Assembly (NCBI GenBank): GCA_017623115.1
Contig: JAGAPT010000006.1
Span: 62,001-126,000, forward strand
Reading direction: 5' to 3'
Length of the DNA: 64,000 nucleotides
Source of the DNA: Alistipes sp.
GTDB taxonomy: Bacteria; Bacteroidota; Bacteroidia; Bacteroidales; Rikenellaceae
The notes below the pieces were generated by a model. That model was not told the DNA's origin, searched no databases, and saw nothing but the letters and a program-made list of their open reading frames with translations. A program made the translations under genes and the position numbers. Below, one piece after another: positions 51,841 to 59,719 of the stretch. The first letter of the stretch is position 1. The number at the start of each line of letters is the position of its first letter.

Positions 51841-52845
51841 TTATTTGTAGGCTTTGAGCAGCTTCTTGGCCTCCTTGGCACCCTTGGCATAAGCCTCCTC
51901 GAGGGTAACAATCTCGCCATTGCGCTCACGGCTCATGTTGGCAGCCTTCATGAAGGTGAAGATTTCGATGGTCTCCTCCTTGGCTACGGGAGCCTTGCCC
52001 GTGCGGAAGAACTCGAGAATCTCTTTGAGCATATCCTGGTAGCCGACATAGCCACCTACCTCGACAGCCTGTTTCTCGTTGAAGGCCGTACCACCATAGA
52101 TAGCCGGCTTGCCGACCAAGGCGCGGAACGTACCGAGGCGACCATCCTTCCAGCGGCCAACCACGATGTCGCCCTTCTCCGACGAGATACGATTGACAGC
52201 CTCACAGCCGGTGCCCAGCACCGTATAGAGGGTCTCCACGCCGTGGATACCATAGAATCCGAAGTCGGGGTGCGTTGGCTCGACCTTGTGGGGCGAGTAG
52301 CAGTCAGCACCAATCAAAGCCCCCTCGGCACCGGCACGCAGTGCCTGGTTGCGTGGCGTGAAACGCAGCGTCGAGGTCGAGAAGATGGGGATGTTGTAAC
52401 GCTCGGCCATCTCGTAGATAGCAATGGCGTCAGCCAACGTAGCACCGATGGGTTTGTCGATGAAGCAACGCTTGCCGGCCTTGAAGACCTCGACAGCCTG
52501 CTCCAGATGCAGACGACCATCGTTTGTCTCGAGCAATACGCAGTCCACTTGCTCGAGCAGTTCGGCAATCGAACCTACGACCTTCACGCCATACTTCTCG
52601 ACAGCCTTCGTGAAGCGCGGAATGCGCTCATAGCTCGACTTGATGGTCTTCGAACCATGGGGATAGGCTGCCACGATGCGGAAATCCGAGGCCCAATCGG
52701 GGGTCGGGGTGCCGTTGATGAGTTTGGCAAAGGCGGCGGCATGCGAGGTGTCCAGACCGATGATGCCGATTTTTATCGGCTCCTTGGCTACGGCGATGGA
52801 TGCCATAAAGAGCAGTGCCGAAAGAAGGAAAATACGCAGTTTCAT
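51841..52845 (-). CDS. Gfo/Idh/MocA-family protein with Sec signal
   Basis: The 334-residue product has a Sec signal (MKLRIFLLSALLFMASIAVA) and a Rossmann part opening IKIGIIGLDTSHAAAF, in which LDTSH replaces the usual GxGxxG end. The family motif is CFIDKPIGATL. The C-terminal part (GFYGIHGVETLYTVLGTG, GYQDMLKEILEFFRTGKAP) fits the family. The substrate is unknown. It follows nagB by 22 bp and precedes the Gfo/Idh/MocA-like lipoprotein gene by 9 bp, so it belongs to the nag operon. Confidence 0.86.
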   Translation of the reverse strand: MKLRIFLLSALLFMASIAVAKEPIKIGIIGLDTSHAAAFAKLINGTPTPDWASDFRIVAAYPHGSKTIKSSYERIPRFTKAVEKYGVKVVGSIAELLEQVDCVLLETNDGRLHLEQAVEVFKAGKRCFIDKPIGATLADAIAIYEMAERYNIPIFSTSTLRFTPRNQALRAGAEGALIGADCYSPHKVEPTHPDFGFYGIHGVETLYTVLGTGCEAVNRISSEKGDIVVGRWKDGRLGTFRALVGKPAIYGGTAFNEKQAVEVGGYVGYQDMLKEILEFFRTGKAPVAKEETIEIFTFMKAANMSRERNGEIVTLEEAYAKGAKEAKKLLKAYK

Positions 52846-52867
52846 GAGGTTAGTCGTTTTTTCAAAG

Positions 52868-53638
52868 TTAGCAGTTCAGTTTTGATGCGCTTGCAGCATC
52901 CAAATATAAGCAAGATTTCTCTTTTGTGCGCAAAATCGAGGCAGGACATTTTTCACAAATCGCTCCTTCGACGGTTGCCTTCACGGCATTGGCCTTGCCC
53001 GTGTAGGGTACGATGCAGAATACCCACTCGGGACGCATGAGCGTCGGGATGGTGAGGGTCAAAGCGTGGGTCGGCACCTGCTCGATGGTCTCGAAGCATT
53101 TGTCGTTGACCTGCTGCTGGCGGCACATCTCATCGAGACTTACCACCTTCACGCTCTTCGGGTCATCGAAGAGGGCTACGTGAGGGTCGTTGAAGGCGAT
53201 GTGGCCGTTCTCGCCGATACCCATGCAGACCACATCGGTCGGGTGCTCGTTCAGCAGTGCCGTGTAACGCTCGCACTCGGCATCGAGATCCTCGGCGCCA
53301 CCATTGATGTAGTAGACCTGCTTGAAGGGTACGCGGTCGAAGATGCGTGCACGCAGGAAGTTGCCGAAGCCTTGGGGTGCATCCGCTGCCAAGCCGATGT
53401 ACTCATCCATGTGGAAGGCGTTGATGCGGCTCCAGTCGATGCGCTTATCGGCAATCAGAGCCTCAAGAAATGCGTTTTGCGAGGGGGCGGCTGCGAAGAT
53501 GATGTTCACCTCCTCCTTCTCCTCGAGCAGGGTGCAGATGCGGTCAGCAGCCTCTTGGGCGGCACCGGCTCCCATCTCCTCGACCGTAGGGTAGATTTTC
53601 GTGGTAAGTTTGTCTGTCGTCAGTGTGATGTGTTTCAT
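52868..53638 (-). CDS. nagB: Glucosamine-6-phosphate deaminase
   Basis: NagB converts glucosamine-6-phosphate to fructose-6-phosphate and ammonia. The 256-residue product has the family blocks INAFHMDEYIGL (residues 73-84) and GIGENGHIAFNDP (140-152). The length is near that of E. coli NagB. It starts 2 bp before the end of nagA's downstream spacer and is tightly coupled to it. Together with nagA it forms the last steps of amino-sugar and sialic acid catabolism. Confidence 0.95.
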   Translation of the reverse strand: MKHITLTTDKLTTKIYPTVEEMGAGAAQEAADRICTLLEEKEEVNIIFAAAPSQNAFLEALIADKRIDWSRINAFHMDEYIGLAADAPQGFGNFLRARIFDRVPFKQVYYINGGAEDLDAECERYTALLNEHPTDVVCMGIGENGHIAFNDPHVALFDDPKSVKVVSLDEMCRQQQVNDKCFETIEQVPTHALTLTIPTLMRPEWVFCIVPYTGKANAVKATVEGAICEKCPASILRTKEKSCLYLDAASASKLNC

Positions 53639-53640
53639 CG

Positions 53641-54828
53641 TTATTTGCTATAAATTATGTTTCCTTCTGAAATCGTGTGTGTGACGTGAATACCTTCGTC
53701 GAAAATGACGATGTCGGCATCTTTACCCTCCTCGAGTGAGCCCTTGCGATCCGCAATACCGATGATCTCGGCCGGTGTGAGGGTCATCATGCGTATCGCA
53801 TCCACAAGCGGCACTTCAGCCAATTCGACCATCGTGCGTACCAGGCGGTCGGTGGTAGCCACCGAGCCGGCAAAGGCCGTGCGGTCGGGCATCTTGGCCA
53901 CGCCATCCTCGATGATGACGTGCTGGCCGTTTTTCAGGCTGCCCAAAATCGAATCACCATCGGGCATGCCGGCACCACGCATGGCATCGGTGCAGAGAGC
54001 CGTCATCTTCGGTCCCTTGAATTTGTAGACAAATTGCAGGAGCGGTTTCGGCAGGTGGACACCGTCGGCGATAATCTCGACCGTCATGCCGTCGATGAGG
54101 TAGGCCGCCTCCAAGACACCCGCATAGCGGAAGGCATTGCGGCGCGAGACGGTCGACATGGCCGAGTAGAGGTGGGTTACATGAGTGTAGCCGGCCTCGA
54201 AAGCCTCCTTGGCCTCCTCGTAGATGGCGTCGGTATGGGCAATCGAGGGCAATACACCGCGCTCACGCACGATGCGTCCCATCTCGAGTGCTCCCTCCAA
54301 TTCGGGGGCTACACTCCAGCGTACGATGTCCTGCGAAGCATCCAGAATCATTTCGTAATCCTCCCGACGCGGATTCTTCAGATAGGCGGGGTCTTGTGCA
54401 CCGCACTGCTTGGGCGAGAAGTAGGGGCCTTCGAGATGCAGGCCGATGAACTTGGCCCCCTTGGTGTTGAGTGCCTTGGCCTTGCGATAGGTGTCGAAGG
54501 TGGCCAGCAACTCCTCGTTCGTACTGGTCAGGGTGGTGGGTACGAGGGCTGTCGTGCCGTGGGCGGCATGTGCCTCGGCTGCACCGAGATATGCCTCTAC
54601 GGTGCCATCCATGAAGTCGTGTCCGCCGCCACCATGTACGTGGATGTCGATAAAGCCGGCCGATACGTAGCGACCTTCGGCATCAATCACCTCGTCCTGG
54701 TCGGCGAGGGCCAGCATCTCTTCGGCAACGATGGCCTCGATGCGGCCGTCGCGGCAGATGAGAGCCTTCCCCTCCTCAATGCCATAGGGGGTGATAAAAC
54801 GGCCGTTGCGGATGATGAGTCGTTTCAT
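53641..54828 (-). CDS. nagA: N-acetylglucosamine-6-phosphate deacetylase
   Basis: NagA removes acetate from GlcNAc-6-phosphate. The 395-residue product is an amidohydrolase with IDIHVHGGGGHDFMDG, LHLEGPYFSPKQCGAQ, SIAHTDA, THLYSAM and LCTDAMRG, the metal- and substrate-binding blocks of the family. It starts 4 bp after the transporter gene and ends 2 bp before nagB, so the three are one operon. Confidence 0.95.
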   Translation of the reverse strand: MKRLIIRNGRFITPYGIEEGKALICRDGRIEAIVAEEMLALADQDEVIDAEGRYVSAGFIDIHVHGGGGHDFMDGTVEAYLGAAEAHAAHGTTALVPTTLTSTNEELLATFDTYRKAKALNTKGAKFIGLHLEGPYFSPKQCGAQDPAYLKNPRREDYEMILDASQDIVRWSVAPELEGALEMGRIVRERGVLPSIAHTDAIYEEAKEAFEAGYTHVTHLYSAMSTVSRRNAFRYAGVLEAAYLIDGMTVEIIADGVHLPKPLLQFVYKFKGPKMTALCTDAMRGAGMPDGDSILGSLKNGQHVIIEDGVAKMPDRTAFAGSVATTDRLVRTMVELAEVPLVDAIRMMTLTPAEIIGIADRKGSLEEGKDADIVIFDEGIHVTHTISEGNIIYSK

Positions 54829-54832
54829 AAGG

Positions 54833-56149
54833 CTATCTCCACGAGTTGATTTTGTGCCCCTTCACGGCAAAGAATACCAGGTAGAGGAAGCAGGGGATAA
54901 GGGTCCAGTAGCCCAGACGCAAGGTCGACATCTCGGCGAAGTAGCTGTATACGAGCGGGAGCAGTGCATTACCGCACAGACCCATGATGAGCAACGACGA
55001 GCCGGTCTTCGTATGCTTGCCCAAACCGCGAATCGAGAGGGGCCAGATACCGGCATAAATCAAGGCATTGGGGAATCCGAGCAGACAGAGCAGGAAGATC
55101 GAGGCGTTGGCCGTGTGTCCCAGGAAGGTCATCTCGAAGTCGGCGAAGACGACGCCGAACGAAATCAGTAAGCCGAGTACCGTGCAGCAAATCAAGGCGT
55201 TCTTCTGCGAGAGGTACTTCGGGATGAGGATGATGCCGAGGATGTAGCCGAGCATCGTGCAACCCAACGTGTAGGAGGGGAAGACCTTGGCCTCCAGCAG
55301 GTCGATGTTCATCGAGTTGGCATAGTTGATAATCGTGTCGATGGCAATTACCTGTGTGCCGACATGGAAGAAGATGGCCAAAACGCCCAGAATCAGATAG
55401 GGATAAGCGAAGATGCTCTTCTTGGCCGTCTCGCCCTCTGCGGCCGACTCGTCAGCATTCTGCTCGTCGGTGTTGATTTCGGGCAGCACCGAGTAGCGGA
55501 TACCGATACCGGCAGCCAACAGAATCACACCCAGCAGGGCGTAGGGCACAATCACACGACGTATCAGTTCGTCGAGCATGGCAGCCTGTGCCGCCGCATC
55601 GAGCGTTCCCGACTCGATGAGTGCAAAGAGCTCCTTGTCGCTGGCTTTGAGAATCAGGGCAGCAAATACGAGCGGCGAGATGATGCCGGCGAATTTGTTG
55701 CAGATACCCATGATGCTGATGCGACGGGCAGCACTCTCGATCGGTCCGATGATGGTTACATAGGGGTTGGCAGCAGTCTGCAAAATAGCCAGACCCGTAC
55801 CAATCGAGAAGAGACCGAGCAGGAAGACCTCGAACTCACGCACCAGGGCTGCGGGTACGAAGATGAAGGCACCGAGGGCCATGCACATAAAGCCATACAT
55901 GATGCCTCGTTTGAAGCCCACTTTCTTGAGCAGAATGCCCGATGGCACGGCCATCACAAAGTAGGCGATGTAGAAGGCAAATGCTACCAGATAGGATTCG
56001 AAATGCGACAATTCGCACGAGATTCGGAAATAGGGAATCAGAATCGAATTGACCCACGATACGAATCCGAAGATGAAAAACATCGCTGCCAGAATGGCAA
56101 TAGAGATGTAGTAGGTTCGCTTTGAGCCGACAGATTGAGTTTGCTCCAT
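54833..56149 (-). CDS. nagP: FucP/NagP-type MFS sugar transporter
   Basis: The 438-residue product has about twelve membrane helices and the FucP/GluP-family blocks FFIFGFVSWVNSILIPYF, IGTGLAILQTAANPYVTIIGP, ARRISIMGICNKFAG and the C-terminal GIWPLSIRGLGKHTKTGSSLLIMG. Family members carry fucose, glucose/galactose or GlcNAc. Linkage to nagA and nagB points to GlcNAc, but the substrate is inferred from position only. It is the first gene of the operon that runs to 48049. Confidence 0.88.
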   Translation of the reverse strand: MEQTQSVGSKRTYYISIAILAAMFFIFGFVSWVNSILIPYFRISCELSHFESYLVAFAFYIAYFVMAVPSGILLKKVGFKRGIMYGFMCMALGAFIFVPAALVREFEVFLLGLFSIGTGLAILQTAANPYVTIIGPIESAARRISIMGICNKFAGIISPLVFAALILKASDKELFALIESGTLDAAAQAAMLDELIRRVIVPYALLGVILLAAGIGIRYSVLPEINTDEQNADESAAEGETAKKSIFAYPYLILGVLAIFFHVGTQVIAIDTIINYANSMNIDLLEAKVFPSYTLGCTMLGYILGIILIPKYLSQKNALICCTVLGLLISFGVVFADFEMTFLGHTANASIFLLCLLGFPNALIYAGIWPLSIRGLGKHTKTGSSLLIMGLCGNALLPLVYSYFAEMSTLRLGYWTLIPCFLYLVFFAVKGHKINSWR

Positions 56150-56212
56150 GGCGTGTTTGGTATAAAGGTTAATAATTTAAGTGTAAAATGCAGTTTTAGA
56201 ATTTCAGCCACA

Positions 56213-56220
56213 CAAAGATA
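56213..56220 (-). promoter_or_regulatory. -7 element of the nag operon
   Basis: TATCTTTG on the minus strand, 63 bp before the ATG. No TTG stands at the -33 distance. Just upstream is an ATCC-TGCT-GGAT inverted repeat (near 56225-56236). This suits a promoter that needs an activator, perhaps the XylR-like protein encoded next door. Confidence 0.45.
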
Positions 56221-56279
56221 GCCCATCCAGCAGGATCGACTACCCTAAAAAACGGCAACCAATATTCAAAAAACGCAAA

Positions 56280-57455
56280 TTAGAGCTCGAAAATCTGTTT
56301 TTTGCGATATTCAATCGGTGAGCAACCTTTATACTTCTTGAAGATACGTGACACGTTGTTGTAATCCTTGAAGCCGGCCTTCGAGACGATGTCGATGAGC
56401 GACAGGTCGGTCGTTTGCAGCAGGTCGGCCATGCGGTCACAACGGCAACTGAGGATATACTGATAGATGGTCGTGTTGAGTTCGTTCTTGAATTTGACCT
56501 CAAAATTACGGCGCGAGAGCGGAATATCGGTCAGCAGACCCTCGATGGAGAGCTCCTCATCGTAGTGCTGGTCGATGTATTTGACCACCTTTAATACATA
56601 GGGGTCTTTGATGTTGTGCCGCTCGGTTGAGTGGCGCAACACGATGCGTGTGGGGTTGATGACAATGTTGAAGGCCCCCTCATGTTGATGGGTCAGTTGT
56701 TGATGGATGAGGTGTCCGATGGCGTAACCGCCCTTCTCGACCTCGAGTACAATGGAGGAGATCGGAGGGTCGGAGATATTGCACATCAACTCATCGTTGT
56801 CGACACCCAGCAGTGCTATCTGATCGGGGATTGCGATATTGGCAATTTTGCAAATCTCGGCGACGAAGAGGGCATGCGCATCGTCGCAACAGAACAGAGC
56901 GATAGGTTTCGGTAGTTTCTGAAGCCATTGGCTGACCCGCTCGCGGGTTCCTGGAACTTCGTTAATCATCTGGAAGTCATACACATCCCCCCCCCGATTT
57001 TTGATTATCTCCTCGTGAAATCCCAAAAATCGCTCATCGGACCAGACGACATCTTTTACTCCGAGGAAGGCGAAGTTGCGATAGTTGCGACGCAGGAAGA
57101 ATTGCGCAGCCATCTTTCCCGTACCCTGGTAATCGCCCGTGAGGTTCGAGAAGGTGGTGCTGCGGTGGTGGTAGTTTTGCAGGACAACCGGAATGCCGAG
57201 TTCTTTGAGGCGGTCGGCTGTTTCGAAGTTCCATTTGCCGATGATGGCATCGGCTTTCCACTCTTTCGCCCAGTTGATAACACCCTCCTCGCCGTAGAGT
57301 TGGCTATAGTGGGAGGGCATGCGATAGAAGAGCCACGGCCCGTGCTCTTTGGAGTACTCCACGAGTCCGGTCAGCAGTCGGCGATCGAAATCGCTCGAGT
57401 AGTCAATCAAAAGTAGAATTTTGACCATTGGTGCTTTGTTTCTGCGTTCTTCCAT
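56280..57455 (-). CDS. XylR-type regulator (periplasmic-binding-like sensor plus AraC HTH)
   Basis: The 391-residue product has a LacI/PBP1-like sugar-binding domain (about residues 10-275; ILLLIDYSSDFDRRLLTGLVEYSKE, FNLTGDYQG-like region, IALFCCDDAHALFVAEIC, IALLGVDNDELMC) and an AraC-type double HTH at about 285-391 (SRRNFEVKFKNELNTTIYQYI, DLSLIDIVSKAGFKDYNNVSRIFKKYKG). It probably activates the adjacent nag operon when amino sugar is present. A run of nine G residues (56987-56995) lies in codons for NRGGD; a slip there would truncate the protein before the DNA-binding domain. A -7 box is at 57489-57482. Confidence 0.88.
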   Translation of the reverse strand: MEERRNKAPMVKILLLIDYSSDFDRRLLTGLVEYSKEHGPWLFYRMPSHYSQLYGEEGVINWAKEWKADAIIGKWNFETADRLKELGIPVVLQNYHHRSTTFSNLTGDYQGTGKMAAQFFLRRNYRNFAFLGVKDVVWSDERFLGFHEEIIKNRGGDVYDFQMINEVPGTRERVSQWLQKLPKPIALFCCDDAHALFVAEICKIANIAIPDQIALLGVDNDELMCNISDPPISSIVLEVEKGGYAIGHLIHQQLTHQHEGAFNIVINPTRIVLRHSTERHNIKDPYVLKVVKYIDQHYDEELSIEGLLTDIPLSRRNFEVKFKNELNTTIYQYILSCRCDRMADLLQTTDLSLIDIVSKAGFKDYNNVSRIFKKYKGCSPIEYRKKQIFEL

Positions 57456-57481
57456 CGTGCTGTTTATCCGCTGTTTTGTCG

Positions 57482-57489
57482 CAAAGATA
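57482..57489 (-). promoter_or_regulatory. -7 element of the XylR-like gene
   Basis: TATCTTTG on the minus strand, 26 bp before the ATG at 57455. No TTG at the usual -33 distance. Confidence 0.4.
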
Positions 57490-57554
57490 GCAATTTTCGT
57501 GGCAAATTCATGCTAAAATCCTCAAAAAAGATAGCACAATCGTCCCGTTTTCCT

Positions 57555-57596
57555 CAAAAAATGAGGTGTTCTGTTTGGGAACACCTCATGTTTTTT
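57555..57596. terminator. Terminator after the M3 peptidase gene
   Basis: ATGAGGTGTTC-TGTTTGG-GAACACCTCAT forms an 11-bp stem with A6 on the left and T6 on the right, so it can work in both directions. Confidence 0.85.
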
Positions 57597-57615
57597 GATT
57601 CGTCGATTGGTCGGT

Positions 57616-59715
57616 TTACAACCCGCGGTTGCGCAGCAGTGCATCAATCTTGGGCTCGCGACCACGGAAGGCCTTGTACATCGTCATGCCGTCGTCGATA
57701 CCGCCCGGAGTGAGGACATACTGACGGAACTTCGTAGCGACCTCCTGGTTGTAGATGTCGCCTGTCTCGGTAAAGGCTTCGAAGGCATCGGCATCGAGCA
57801 CCTCGGCCCACATATAACTATAATAGCCGGCCGTATAGCCACCACCCATCGTGTGGCTAAAGTTGGTCATGCGGTAGCGAGGCAGAATCTGCGACGGGAT
57901 GCCGCGGGCAGCCAACTTCTCGGCCTCGAACTCCATGACGTTGAGGTTTTCGGGAATCTCGGTCAGCACATGCAGGTCCATGTCGCTGAGCGAAGCGGCC
58001 AGATACTCGACCGTGGCGAATCCCTGCCCATATTGTGCGCTCTGCTGAATCTTCTCGACGAGCTCCATCGGAATCACCTCACCTGTCTCGTGATGCTTGG
58101 CATAGACGGCCAGCACCTCCGGCTCGAAGGCCCAATGCTCGTTGATTTGCGAGGGCAACTCGACAAAGTCGCGCTCGACACCACCGGCACCATTGTAGCG
58201 TACATCGCGCATGAAACTGTGCAGGGCGTGGCCAAACTCGTGGAAGAGGGTCTCCACGTTGTCGATGCTCTGCAGGGCGGGGCCGTCACCCGTCGGGGCG
58301 GTCATGTTGCAGCAGTTGACCACGATGGGGATGATGCGCTCATCACCCTCGTAGCGTTGGCCCCGGAACGAGGTGCACCAGGCTCCGGCTCGCTTCGACT
58401 CGCGGGGGAAGTTGTCACTGTAGAAGATGGCCAGCGTCGAGCCATCGCGATCGAGTACCTCATAGGCCTTGGCTGTCGGCTCATAGGCCGGTACGTCGGC
58501 TGTAATCTCACGGAACGTGAGGCCATAGAGTTTGCCGGCTACGTGGAAGATGCCTTGCATCACGTTGCCGATTTCGAGGTAGGCTCGAATCTCCTGCTCG
58601 TCGACAGCAAACTTTGCCTGCTTGGCCTTATCCAGGTAATACATGTAGTCCCAGCCGGCGGGCTCGAACGAATGACCCTCCTTGCGAATCTCACGACGGA
58701 TATCCTGCAACTCCTCTTGCGCCTTCTTCACAGCCGGCTTCCACACCTCATCGAGCAGGGCATAAACCGCCTCGGGGGTCTTGGCCATGCGCTGTTCGAG
58801 TGCCATCTCGGCATAGTTCTGATAGCCCATCAGTTGCGCCTTCTCCAGACGCAGGGCAACGAGGCGTGCTGAAATAGCTTTGTTGTCGTACTCGTTGTCG
58901 CGGTTACCGCGGTTGTAGTAGGCGTGGTAGACCTTCTCGCGCAGGGCACGGTTCGAGCAGTATTGCAGCACGGGGTTGCAACTCGGGCGTTGCATGTTGA
59001 ACATCCACTTGCCGGGTTGTCCCTGCTCCTCGGCCATTTTGGCCGCTGCGGCGATGTTTGCCTCGGGCAGACCGACCAACTCGTCGAGCGACTCGGCCGT
59101 AACGAAGGTGTTGTTGGTCTCGTGCAGCAGATTCTGCGAGAAGGTCAACTGCAACATCGAAATCTCCTTGTTCAGCTCACGCAGACGCTCCTTCTGCTCG
59201 GCATTCAGTTCGGCACCACTGCGCACGAATCGCTTGTAGGTGTTCTCGAGCACCTTCTGCTCCTCACGGGTGAGGTCGAGCACGTCACGCTGTTCGTAGA
59301 CCGCCTTCACGCGGGCAAAGAGTGCCTCGTTGAGGTTGATGTCGTCCGAGTGGGCCGATTGCAGGGGCGAGAGCTCCTTCTGCAAGGCGCGTGTTGCGTC
59401 GGTCGAGTTGCTGCTCGACAAGGGGCCGAACGTACCACCGGCCTTGCGGAGCAGAGCCCCACTGCGGTCGAGGGCGGCAATCGTATTCGCGAAGGTCGGA
59501 GCCTCCTCGTTGGCTACGATGGCCTCGATTTCGGCCTTCTGCTCCTCCATACCTTGCAGCATCGCTTCACGATAGTGGTCGATGGTGATGCTTTCGAAGG
59601 GGGCAATGCCATAAGGGGTGTCAAACTCCGCAAAGAGCGGATTCTTGGTCGTGCAGTCGCAACTGCACAGGGCAGCACTCATGGCTGCAAACAGCATGAT
59701 TTGTTTCATGGTCAT
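57616..59715 (-). CDS. M3-family peptidyl-dipeptidase (Dcp-like) lipoprotein
   Basis: The 699-residue product has a short lipoprotein-like signal (MLFAAMSAALCSC) and a thimet/oligopeptidase fold with the zinc motif LFHEFGHALHSFM. The flanking family blocks are AGAWCTSFRGQRY, NCCNMTAPTG, LPSQINEHWAF and MGGGYTAGYYSYMWAEVLDADAF. It would trim short peptides in the periplasm. Two ATGs (59715 and 59709) are possible starts. It follows the esterase-like gene by 4 bp, so both are probably on one transcript. Confidence 0.92.
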   Translation of the reverse strand: MTMKQIMLFAAMSAALCSCDCTTKNPLFAEFDTPYGIAPFESITIDHYREAMLQGMEEQKAEIEAIVANEEAPTFANTIAALDRSGALLRKAGGTFGPLSSSNSTDATRALQKELSPLQSAHSDDINLNEALFARVKAVYEQRDVLDLTREEQKVLENTYKRFVRSGAELNAEQKERLRELNKEISMLQLTFSQNLLHETNNTFVTAESLDELVGLPEANIAAAAKMAEEQGQPGKWMFNMQRPSCNPVLQYCSNRALREKVYHAYYNRGNRDNEYDNKAISARLVALRLEKAQLMGYQNYAEMALEQRMAKTPEAVYALLDEVWKPAVKKAQEELQDIRREIRKEGHSFEPAGWDYMYYLDKAKQAKFAVDEQEIRAYLEIGNVMQGIFHVAGKLYGLTFREITADVPAYEPTAKAYEVLDRDGSTLAIFYSDNFPRESKRAGAWCTSFRGQRYEGDERIIPIVVNCCNMTAPTGDGPALQSIDNVETLFHEFGHALHSFMRDVRYNGAGGVERDFVELPSQINEHWAFEPEVLAVYAKHHETGEVIPMELVEKIQQSAQYGQGFATVEYLAASLSDMDLHVLTEIPENLNVMEFEAEKLAARGIPSQILPRYRMTNFSHTMGGGYTAGYYSYMWAEVLDADAFEAFTETGDIYNQEVATKFRQYVLTPGGIDDGMTMYKAFRGREPKIDALLRNRGL

Positions 59716-59719
59716 TGGA

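Noticed and set aside
51031..53040. A 669-codon open frame on the plus strand
   Set aside because: Antisense to three well-supported genes (two Gfo/Idh/MocA genes and nagB); long antisense frames are a by-product of the codon usage here.
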